From positions 1 to 14,680 of the forward strand of contig CAMODY010000029.1 in assembly GCA_946611595.1 (NCBI GenBank): a DNA stretch of 14,680 bases, written 5' to 3'. Positions 1-6,029 of this stretch are shown piece after piece. The notes under the pieces were generated by a model. The model saw only the letters and a program-made list of their open reading frames with translations. It was not told where the DNA came from and did no database searches. Numbering within the stretch: the first letter of the stretch is position 1; each line of letters starts with the position of its first letter. The translations under genes were made by a program, and so were the position numbers. The stretch is from an uncultured Clostridia bacterium. GTDB taxonomy: Bacteria > Bacillota > Clostridia > Lachnospirales > Lachnospiraceae.

Positions 1-5
1 AAAAA

Positions 6-40
6 CCCCCTCCGCCGGGCGCTCGGTCCAACGAAGGGGG
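6..40 (-). terminator. Intrinsic terminator of the DUF1858 gene
   Basis: On the minus strand, arms 40-32 and 14-6 form a 9-bp stem, GC-rich, with one G-U wobble. Five U residues follow (A1-A5 on the plus strand) and the tract may continue past the window edge. It begins 22 bases after the stop codon of the DUF1858 gene, in the position expected for its terminator. Confidence 0.75.
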
Positions 41-62
41 CTTTAAAACGATTTTGTATTTC

Positions 63-266
63 TTATTTTGCTGCAAGATACTCGTTCATCTTTCCGATGA
101 TCGCATTGACGTCAGTTCCGTGAACCATGCATGCATCTTCAAGGCTCTCTGCCTGTGCAGACGGGCAGCCGAGGCAATGCATTCCTGTCTCTAAAAGAAT
201 CGGAACAAGGCCTTCGTCAACTCTTAAGATATCACCAATTGTCATTTCTTTGGTAATTGTTGCCAT
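63..266 (-). CDS. DUF1858 small CxxC protein (hybrid-cluster-protein-associated redox disulfide type)
   Basis: This is a 67-residue cytosolic protein that matches the DUF1858 pattern: a beta/helix start (MTIGDILRVDEGLVPILLE) followed by GMHCLGCPSAQAESLEDAC. Cys31 and Cys34 form a CxxC pair and Cys46 is a third conserved-type cysteine. Members of this family often sit near hybrid cluster proteins or other redox genes in anaerobes and are thought to carry a redox-active disulfide; the actual substrate is unknown. The length is normal for a stand-alone member. The ATG at 266 is preceded by AAAGGAGG (283-276) at good spacing. It diverges from a ferredoxin gene, which supports a redox role by context only. 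Confidence 0.85.
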   Translation of the reverse strand: MATITKEMTIGDILRVDEGLVPILLETGMHCLGCPSAQAESLEDACMVHGTDVNAIIGKMNEYLAAK

Positions 267-309
267 AAAGTATATCCTCCTTTAATCAAACCTTTCGGAT
301 CAATTGTTT

Positions 310-322
310 TCCAAATTATGGA
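310..322. promoter_or_regulatory. Candidate operator, copy 1 (TCCAAATTATGGA)
   Basis: This 13-bp imperfect palindrome has TCCA/TGGA arms. It matches a second copy at 388-400 in 11 of 13 positions, differing only in the two central bases AT versus TA. It lies over the predicted transcription start of the DUF1858 gene, a repressor-like position. The binding protein is unknown; the call rests on duplication plus symmetry. Confidence 0.4.
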
Positions 323-326
323 TGTG

Positions 327-354
327 ATTATAGCATACTATTTATTTTTTTCAA
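327..354 (-). promoter_or_regulatory. Sigma-A promoter of the DUF1858 gene
   Basis: On the minus strand there is TTGAAA (354-349), a 16-base spacer, and TATAAT (332-327) with an upstream TG giving an extended -10 (TGCTATAAT). The predicted start is near 320, leaving a leader of about 54 bases. The -10 box is a full consensus match. Confidence 0.65.
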
Positions 355-387
355 CAATCAATCCCCATTTTTGTTGTTTTTCAAAAA

Positions 388-400
388 TCCAATATATGGA
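388..400. promoter_or_regulatory. Candidate operator, copy 2 (TCCAATATATGGA)
   Basis: This is the second copy of the TCCAA-WW-TATGGA element, centred 78 bp from copy 1. It sits between the two divergent promoters, about 82 bp upstream of the predicted ferredoxin start. The region is AT-rich, so chance similarity cannot be excluded, but the GG/CC dinucleotides in both arms are unusual for this spacer. Confidence 0.4.
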
Positions 401-440
401 ATGTTGTTTTTTATTAGAACATTGGCCGACTATTTTTTTC

Positions 441-469
441 TTGTATTACACAAAAAAATATATTAGAAT
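441..469 (+). promoter_or_regulatory. Candidate promoter of the ferredoxin gene
   Basis: TTGTAT (441-446) is followed by a 17-base spacer and TAGAAT (464-469). The -10 matches consensus in five of six positions but the -35 only in three. The predicted start is near 476, giving a leader of about 57 bases. It is the best-spaced pair in this AT-rich stretch. Confidence 0.4.
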
Positions 470-532
470 TCCATTATCACAATATAAAGTACTGAAAAAG
501 TACAGGGAAATACAATTAAGGAGGAACAACTA

Positions 533-703
533 ATGGCATATGTTATTTCTGACGGCTGTGTAAGCTGTGGTGCATGCGCTGGTGCATGTCCTGTAGAAGC
601 AATCTCTGAGGGCGACGGACAGTATGTTATCGATGCTGATACATGCGTAAGCTGCGGAACTTGTGCAGATACTTGTCCAACAGGTTCTATTTCTGAAGAA
701 TAA
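533..703 (+). CDS. 2[4Fe-4S] clostridial-type ferredoxin
   Basis: This is a 56-residue soluble electron carrier with two complete cluster motifs. The first is C9-x2-C12-x2-C15-x3-C19-P and the second is C39-x2-C42-x2-C45-x3-C49-P. Each motif supplies three ligands to one cubane cluster and the last cysteine to the other, the standard arrangement in clostridial ferredoxins. The protein begins MAYVISDGCVSCGAC and ends in a short acidic tail, and the length is typical of the family (about 55 residues). The ATG at 533 has a perfect AAGGAGG at 518-524, eight bases upstream. It is monocistronic, closed by a strong terminator. Likely partners (hydrogenase, pyruvate:ferredoxin oxidoreductase, Rnf) are not in the window. 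Confidence 0.95.
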   Translation: MAYVISDGCVSCGACAGACPVEAISEGDGQYVIDADTCVSCGTCADTCPTGSISEE

Positions 704-716
704 TTAGAATGAACTC

Positions 717-750
717 AAAAACACCGACCCCAAAAGGTCGGTGTTTTTTA
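717..750. terminator. Bidirectional intrinsic terminator between ferredoxin and dnaB
   Basis: A 13-bp perfect stem (717-729 with 736-748) containing ACACCGACC/GGTCGGTGT encloses the six-base loop CCAAAA. On the plus strand a run of T follows (744-749). The A-run at 717-721 gives the U-tract for the minus strand. It lies between the convergent ends of the ferredoxin (703) and dnaB (778) and can serve both. Confidence 0.9.
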
Positions 751-777
751 TTTATATATCTTTTACTCGAAGTAAAT

Positions 778-2145
778 TTACTCGAAGTTGACCGGCATGA
801 TATTTCGATCGCCTTCCCGAAGCATATTAACGAATCTCGTAAACTTCGGCTGCCATGCCAGCTTAACAGTACCTGTAGGACCATTACGTTGTTTTGCGAT
901 AATGACCTCAGCAACATTCTTCTCTTCCGTTTCCGGATTATAATAATCATCCCTGTAAAGGAACATGATAACGTCCGCATCCTGCTCGATCGCACCGGAC
1001 TCACGAATATCCGAAAGCATCGGCCTGTGGTCGGTTCTGCTCTCTACCGCACGGTTGAGCTGCGAAAGGACGATGACCGGAACATTCAACTCTCTTGCCA
1101 GTCCTTTTAATGCGCGGGAAATATCGGAAACTTCCTGCTGGCGGTTATCGCCTTTTCCGCCGGAACTCATGAGCTGGATATAGTCTACAACGATCAGCTG
1201 AATATCCTGATCCATCTTATATTTTCTGCACTTGGATCTCATCTCTGCAACAGAGATACCAGGAGTATCGTCAATGATCAGCTTAGAGCTTCCCAGAACC
1301 TCAGAAGCATTTACCAGGTTTTCCCATTCTTCATCTGACAGATTACCGGAGCGGATATTCTGTGCATCGATGCGAGCCTCCATGGCAAGAAGTCTGTTAA
1401 CTAACTGCTCTTTACTCATTTCCAAAGAAAAGATCGCAGCGGAAAGCTGTTTCTTAACAACCACATGGTCTAATACAGAAAGAGAGAACGCTGTCTTACC
1501 CATAGAAGGTCTTGCCGCAATCAGGATAAAGTCTGAAGGCTGAAGGCCTGCAGTCTTAAAATCAAGATCAGCAAATCCTGTGGAAAGGCCCGTGATATGA
1601 CCTTTGGTCTTGGACGCCTGCTCGATCTTCTTTAAGACCTCAATGACGATATCGCTCATCGGAACATACTCTCTGGTATTTCTCGATTGAACAAGATTAA
1701 AGATATTCTTCTCCGTTGTCTCTAAGATATCCTCTAATTTATCCTGTGCCTGATAGCAGTCTTTGGAAATGTTTTCCGTGATCCGGATCAGCTTTCTTAA
1801 AGTCGATTTTTCATAAACGATCTGCGCATAATGCTTAAGGTTCGCAGATGTCGGAACCGCATTTAAGATCTCTTTTACAAATTCCGGACTGTTCATTTCT
1901 TCCGGCGCATTCTTCTCTTTGAGCTTATCACTTAATGTTACCGGATCGATCGGCTTGCGCTCCTGATACAGTTCGCTCATAGCGTCAAAAACAAGACCAT
2001 TTTGTTTGGAATAAAAATCGTCTCCGGATAAAAGCTCGGTAGCGGAAGAAATCAGTTCATTGTCCATTAAAATGGAACCGATCACGGAACGTTCCGCCTC
2101 GAGATTATGAGGCATTATTTTTTTGATTAAAGCATCATCTTCCAT
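778..2145 (-). CDS. dnaB: Replicative DNA helicase DnaB (DnaC in Bacillus naming)
   Basis: This 455-residue hexameric 5'-3' helicase unwinds the replication fork and recruits primase. The N-terminal helical domain covers roughly residues 7-110 (PHNLEAERSVIGSILMD). The RecA-type ATPase domain follows a linker at about 150-185. Walker A is ARPSMGKT (211-218) and Walker B is IQLIVVDYIQL (about 315-325). The sensor segment VIVLSQLNRAVESR lies at about 357-370, followed by DIRESGAIEQDADVIMFLYR. Length is normal and no intein is present at the P-loop, a common intein site. It starts two bases after the rplI stop, within a gdpP-rplI-dnaB operon, and ends at the shared terminator at 717-750. Confidence 0.97.
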   Translation of the reverse strand: MEDDALIKKIMPHNLEAERSVIGSILMDNELISSATELLSGDDFYSKQNGLVFDAMSELYQERKPIDPVTLSDKLKEKNAPEEMNSPEFVKEILNAVPTSANLKHYAQIVYEKSTLRKLIRITENISKDCYQAQDKLEDILETTEKNIFNLVQSRNTREYVPMSDIVIEVLKKIEQASKTKGHITGLSTGFADLDFKTAGLQPSDFILIAARPSMGKTAFSLSVLDHVVVKKQLSAAIFSLEMSKEQLVNRLLAMEARIDAQNIRSGNLSDEEWENLVNASEVLGSSKLIIDDTPGISVAEMRSKCRKYKMDQDIQLIVVDYIQLMSSGGKGDNRQQEVSDISRALKGLARELNVPVIVLSQLNRAVESRTDHRPMLSDIRESGAIEQDADVIMFLYRDDYYNPETEEKNVAEVIIAKQRNGPTGTVKLAWQPKFTRFVNMLREGDRNIMPVNFE

Positions 2146-2147
2146 AC

Positions 2148-2594
2148 TTACTCTTCTGTAACCTTTACGGTAAGCTGTGCGGTGACTTCTTTGTGCAATT
2201 TCACCTTAACTGTGTGGGTACCTAATTCTTTGATCGGATCATCTAATACGATCTTCTTTTTATCCACTTCCAGTCCATACTGTTCCTTCACTGCTGCTGC
2301 GATTTCCTTGGAAGCGATCGCGCCAAATAACTTTCCGCCTTCACCTGCTTTGATCTTGATCGTTACCGGGGCAGATGCAAGTTTCTCTCCAAGTTCTTTT
2401 GCCGCTTCTAAATTTTCCTGAGCGATCTTCTCGTCGTTAGCTTTCTGCAGTTTCAGTGTATTTAAGTTTGCAGGTGTTGCCTCTACGCCTTTACCTGTTT
2501 TCAGGATAAAGTTTCTGGCATAGCCGTCACTTACATTTACAACTTCGCCTTTTTTACCCAAAGACTTTACATCTTCTGATAATATAACTTTCAT
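2148..2594 (-). CDS. rplI: Large-subunit ribosomal protein bL9
   Basis: This 148-residue ribosomal protein binds 23S rRNA near the L1 stalk. The N-terminal signature is intact: GKKGEVVNVSDGYARNFI followed by LKTGKGVEAT. A central connecting helix follows (about 45-75) and then the C-terminal RNA-binding domain, including GEGGKLFGAIASKEIA. Length matches the family (about 148-150). Its ATG lies directly after the gdpP stop with no intergenic base, so the ribosome site (GAGGAAGGAA) is inside the end of gdpP and translation is probably coupled. gdpP-rplI-dnaB is the conserved Firmicutes order. Confidence 0.97.
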   Translation of the reverse strand: MKVILSEDVKSLGKKGEVVNVSDGYARNFILKTGKGVEATPANLNTLKLQKANDEKIAQENLEAAKELGEKLASAPVTIKIKAGEGGKLFGAIASKEIAAAVKEQYGLEVDKKKIVLDDPIKELGTHTVKVKLHKEVTAQLTVKVTEE

Positions 2595-4637
2595 TTATAA
2601 GATTCCTTCCTCTATCATTTTTCTTAAGGTAAGATTTAATTTCTTCTTCGTATCTTCAATGCTGCTGTTTTCAATCTGCGCTCCGGCGGTATTCATATGT
2701 CCTCCGCCGCCCATGCGTTCCATAACCAGCTGTACATTGACATCGCCTTTTGAACGGGCGCTGATATAAACTCTGCCGTTGATGTCTGCGAGGACGAAAC
2801 TTCCAACGACGCCGCTGACATCTAAGAGTTCATTTGCAACCTGTGCTGCAACAACCGTCGGGTTATCGATTTTTTCCGTCGGGCAGACTGCCATGGCAAA
2901 ACGTCCATCAACAACTTCCGCACTGCGCACCGTCTCGGCTTTTGCTTTGAAGTCTTCCATCGAATCGTTAAAGAGCTCTTTTACCTTTGCAACGTCAACG
3001 CCGTTCTTACGAAGGAACGCTGCTGCCTCGAAGGTACGAACGCCGGTATTCTTTGAGAAGTAGTTGGTGTCGATCAGGATACCTGCATATAAGGTTTCCG
3101 CCTCAATCTTTTTCAGTTTCACCTCATCCGAGATATACTGCAGAAGTTCGGATACCATTTCAGACGCAGAACTTGCAGTCGGCTCATGATGCAGAAGAGA
3201 AATGCTCTCGATCTTCTCGCCGCTTTGCAGGTGATGATCGATCAGGACGATCGTCTTCGTCAGGTTGATCAGTTCCGGTACCTCAAAGTAATCCGGTTTA
3301 TTTACGTCTACGATCACAAGTGCTGTATCTTCATTCACATACTCGTGCGCATTCTGTGCGTAGATAAATACATCATCATATTCCGGATCATTCTCGAAGA
3401 ACTCTAAGATCGGATGTACCGTATTATTAAGTTCATTCAAGATGATGTATGCTTTTTTGCCTAAGGTTTTTGCCGCACGGTAGATACCGATGGCAGCGCC
3501 TAAACAGTCAAGGTCGCAGGTCTTATGTCCCATGATGACCACATGGTCTTTATTTCGGATGATCTCTTTCAGTGCAACCGCTTTGACCCTTGCCTTAACA
3601 CGGCTGTTCTTTTCTGCCTGACGAGTTTTTCCGCCATAATAGTAGACACGCTCTCCGTCTCTTACAACGGCCTGGTCTCCACCGCGGCCAAGCGCCAGCT
3701 CTAAAGCCTGTCTTGCATTCTCGCTGTTTTTGATCAGATCCGTTCCAACACCGATACCGATACTTAAGGTAACCGGCATTTCGCTTTCTGTTTCAATTCC
3801 TTTTACTTCATCGAGCAGTTCAAACTTACCTCTCTGAAGGACCGGAAGATAACGGCGCTTAAAGGAAACAAAGTAACGGTCTTTTTCGATCTTGCGGACA
3901 ACGCCACCAACGTTCTGGAAGAAGTTTACGACGGCACGGTCAACCATCGCTACGATCATGGAACGTCTTACATCGGTTGACTGCTCTAAGGTCTCATCAT
4001 AGTTGTCGATGTAGATGGAGCCGATCACGAGCTGTTCTTCCACGCCCTTCTTCACCATGTTTACGATTTCCGTCTCATCAAAGAGATAGACGGTAAGAAC
4101 ATACATGTCCTGTCTCGGAAGGGTGATGAAACGCTCTTCAAACAGCTCGCTGCTGATTGGAAGTTTGGAAATGCGCATGCGGTAGTTCCGGCTGTCATAA
4201 ACGATCGAATAATCTTTGTAGTCGCCTTCAAATTCCAGATCCTGTGGATTCAGTTCTTTAAACAGATCGCAGATATTCTTTTTGCCCGGAGCCTCATCAT
4301 ACATTTTTCCGAACTTGTCGTTGTATATTAAGATATTTCCGGGAACATCGGCAATCGCATAAGGAATCGGAAATTCTGAAATGAAAGTTCCTTCCAGCGA
4401 CTGGTAGGATCTTGCAAATTTTAAGAGCCCTTCCATTAAATGCCGCTTATTGATATTTACAAAAATAATGGAAGCGATCAGAACAACCACATATACCGCA
4501 GTTGCAAGCAATGCCGCTTTCAGGTTCACAAAATAAAGCGCAATACTTAAGAGAAGCCCTACCACTCCCACAAGGATCGGGAAGAGATAGTACCCTCTGA
4601 TCACGTTTCCTACTTTTAGTTTCCCTTGTTTATCCAT
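2595..4637 (-). CDS. gdpP: Cyclic-di-AMP phosphodiesterase GdpP (YybT family)
   Basis: This membrane-anchored enzyme hydrolyses c-di-AMP, linked to potassium and cell-wall homeostasis. It has 680 residues from the chosen ATG at 4637. Two membrane helices lie at about 17-37 and 43-60, a PAS-like domain at about 80-185, a degenerate GGDEF domain without a true GGDEF motif at about 200-330, then DHH-DHHA1. Catalytic features are GHKTCDLD (370-377), the IDHH motif (D467, H468, H469) and GGGGHMNTAG starting at 643. An in-frame GTG at 4682 would add 15 residues, but the predicted transcript start near 4690 leaves no room for its ribosome site. The chosen ATG follows GAAGG at long spacing. First gene of gdpP-rplI-dnaB. 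Confidence 0.95.
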   Translation of the reverse strand: MDKQGKLKVGNVIRGYYLFPILVGVVGLLLSIALYFVNLKAALLATAVYVVVLIASIIFVNINKRHLMEGLLKFARSYQSLEGTFISEFPIPYAIADVPGNILIYNDKFGKMYDEAPGKKNICDLFKELNPQDLEFEGDYKDYSIVYDSRNYRMRISKLPISSELFEERFITLPRQDMYVLTVYLFDETEIVNMVKKGVEEQLVIGSIYIDNYDETLEQSTDVRRSMIVAMVDRAVVNFFQNVGGVVRKIEKDRYFVSFKRRYLPVLQRGKFELLDEVKGIETESEMPVTLSIGIGVGTDLIKNSENARQALELALGRGGDQAVVRDGERVYYYGGKTRQAEKNSRVKARVKAVALKEIIRNKDHVVIMGHKTCDLDCLGAAIGIYRAAKTLGKKAYIILNELNNTVHPILEFFENDPEYDDVFIYAQNAHEYVNEDTALVIVDVNKPDYFEVPELINLTKTIVLIDHHLQSGEKIESISLLHHEPTASSASEMVSELLQYISDEVKLKKIEAETLYAGILIDTNYFSKNTGVRTFEAAAFLRKNGVDVAKVKELFNDSMEDFKAKAETVRSAEVVDGRFAMAVCPTEKIDNPTVVAAQVANELLDVSGVVGSFVLADINGRVYISARSKGDVNVQLVMERMGGGGHMNTAGAQIENSSIEDTKKKLNLTLRKMIEEGIL

Positions 4638-4696
4638 TTTAATACAAGCCTTCTTTCGCATCCACCTTGGAAAAGTGTCCACAATATTAGCACTTT

Positions 4697-4724
4697 ATTA
4701 TACTACAATCAGAACGCAAATCAA
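4697..4724 (-). promoter_or_regulatory. Promoter of the gdpP-rplI-dnaB operon
   Basis: On the minus strand there is TTGATT (4724-4719), a 16-base spacer and consensus TATAAT (4702-4697). The predicted start is near 4690, giving a leader of about 53 bases to the gdpP ATG. Confidence 0.6.
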
Positions 4725-4742
4725 ATACCTCTATTTTCCTGT

Positions 4743-4771
4743 TCCTTTTCTTATACACTTTCTGTTACAAT
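4743..4771 (+). promoter_or_regulatory. Candidate promoter of the acetyltransferase gene
   Basis: An extended -10, TGTTACAAT (-10 hexamer 4766-4771), lies 17 bases after a poor -35 (TTCCTT, 4743-4748). The call rests mainly on the TGn extension and on position, 33 bases before the start codon. Confidence 0.35.
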
Positions 4772-4803
4772 ATAAAAAATTTGAATTTATCAGGAGGTAT
4801 GCC

Positions 4804-5553
4804 ATGTACGAAAGGATACAGATCCCGCTTTTAAGTTTAGAGGATATCTGCCGGGAGATCTGCGAGCAGATCGGCGGACAGATCATTAATCATGAAGGCC
4901 GTTATACCAGCTATTCTTACCCGGGATTTTTATATGCCAGAAACTTTATTTTAGACGCAAAAGAAAATGAAGTTGAAGATATCATTAAGGAAATAAAAGC
5001 AGGTCTTGCCAAGGGCCTTCCGGGGGGCATCTCCTTTACAAAAGAGAAAATGCCGGAAGATATCGATGAGATCATGCAAAGAAACGGTTTCCAGCCGTTC
5101 ATCAGCCAGACCGGAATGATCTTTGACCTTAAAAACGCTTTCAGTGAGGAAGTTGACGAAGGCATCTGCTATATCAATGAGGATCAGATGGTTTCCTGGA
5201 GCGAAGCCGTTGCAAATGGTTTTCCAAAGCCAAGAGAAGACGCTCCGTTCTTAGCTCTTGCAAAGAGCGATAAGATCCTGACCTATGCTTATATGGATGG
5301 CGATGCTATTTCATCTACCGGTATGCTGATGATCGATCCGGAGCTTTCCGGCATCCATGAGATCTCTACTCAGGAAGCAGCCCGCGGAAAAAGACAGGGA
5401 ACAGCAATCATCGTCCGCATGCTCCAGGACCTTAAGGCACGAGGCATTGAAAGCGTCTCCCTTCAGGCATCTGATGCAGGACGCGACTACATCTATACTC
5501 CGCTTGGATTTGAAACTGTCAGCACGATCCCGACCTGGGTTCCGGCACAGTAA
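4804..5553 (+). CDS. GNAT-family N-acetyltransferase, substrate unknown
   Basis: This is a 249-residue soluble protein. The C-terminal part (about 120-249) looks like a GNAT fold: a strand with GIHEISTQEAARGKRQG (about 183-199), then a helix AIIVRMLQDLKARGIESVSLQAS and the typical ending YTPLGFETVS, as in xLGF motifs near GNAT C-termini. The acetyl-CoA loop normally reads R/Q-x-x-G-x-G/A; here it is RGKRQG (194-199), with Arg where the first Gly is expected. The N-terminal 110 residues are not a GNAT domain I recognise and may bind substrate. An ORF extends upstream, but the ATG at 4804 has AGGAGG at 4792-4797 with six-base spacing. It is monocistronic and followed by its own terminator. Confidence 0.75.
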   Translation: MYERIQIPLLSLEDICREICEQIGGQIINHEGRYTSYSYPGFLYARNFILDAKENEVEDIIKEIKAGLAKGLPGGISFTKEKMPEDIDEIMQRNGFQPFISQTGMIFDLKNAFSEEVDEGICYINEDQMVSWSEAVANGFPKPREDAPFLALAKSDKILTYAYMDGDAISSTGMLMIDPELSGIHEISTQEAARGKRQGTAIIVRMLQDLKARGIESVSLQASDAGRDYIYTPLGFETVSTIPTWVPAQ

Positions 5554-5578
5554 ATTCAGACAAATTACAGCACATAAC

Positions 5579-5617
5579 AAACCACTGCCTCATTAAGAAG
5601 CAGTGGTTTTCTTTTTT
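5579..5617 (+). terminator. Intrinsic terminator of the acetyltransferase gene
   Basis: A 10-bp perfect stem, AAACCACTGC (5579-5588) with GCAGTGGTTT (5600-5609), encloses an 11-base loop and runs into a T-rich tract (to about 5617). The minus-strand side has only a short T-run, so it is mainly a plus-strand terminator, though it also lies just past the convergent regulator gene ending at 5631. Confidence 0.85.
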
Positions 5618-5630
5618 CTAATATTCTGTC

Positions 5631-6002
5631 TTACTCAAATGTCTTCTGATACCATGCAAGCAGCTTTTCGTAAGTTTCCTCACTTACGCAGTGTTCGATA
5701 TTGCAGGCATCCTTATCTGCTTTTTCTTCAGAAAGTCCGAGATTTAAAAAGATCTGATATAAAAGTTCATATCTTTCCTCCACCTCATCTGCACGCTTCT
5801 GTCCAGCCTCTGTCAGATAAAGCTGGCCATCGTAGTTTTTCTCGAGCAGACCGCCTTTCGAAAGTCTTGCAACTGCTCTGGAAATGCTGGCCTTCGTCAA
5901 TTGCAGATGTTCTGCCACATCTACAGACCTGCAGCTGCCTTTCTGTTTTCTGATTGTGAGGACCGCTTTTAAGTAGTCCTCTTTTGATTGATTGTTACGC
6001 AT
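5631..6002 (-). CDS. DtxR/MntR-family metal-dependent transcriptional regulator, short form
   Basis: This 123-residue regulator has a winged helix (about 5-65; recognition region LTKASISRAVARLSKGGLL) and a metal-binding dimerisation domain (about 70-123), without the C-terminal SH3-like domain of DtxR/IdeR. Asp9 in SKEDYL aligns with the N-terminal ligand region of MntR. The second-domain signature is C100-x-x-E103-H104. Cys at that first position is the pattern of iron sensors such as DtxR, where MntR has Glu. The usual helix-4 His is Tyr78 here. It is last in feoA-feoB-regulator, 27 bases after feoB, with AAGGAGAGG upstream. Inference: an Fe(II)-responsive repressor of the feo genes. Confidence 0.85.
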   Translation of the reverse strand: MRNNQSKEDYLKAVLTIRKQKGSCRSVDVAEHLQLTKASISRAVARLSKGGLLEKNYDGQLYLTEAGQKRADEVEERYELLYQIFLNLGLSEEKADKDACNIEHCVSEETYEKLLAWYQKTFE

Positions 6003-6029
6003 ATCTTATCCTCTCCTTATAACAACCTG

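Noticed and set aside
318..533. 71-codon plus-strand open frame in the divergent spacer
   Set aside because: It covers promoters and the ferredoxin ribosome site, has low-complexity composition, no ribosome site and no recognisable domain.
3186..3407. Possible frameshift or split in gdpP suggested by overlapping open frames
   Set aside because: The gdpP frame is continuous from the membrane helices to DHHA1 with all motifs in order; the overlapping frames are shadows.
4675..4803. Upstream extension of the acetyltransferase frame
   Set aside because: It runs through the promoter region, has no ribosome site and no conserved sequence; AGGAGG six bases before 4804 fixes the start.
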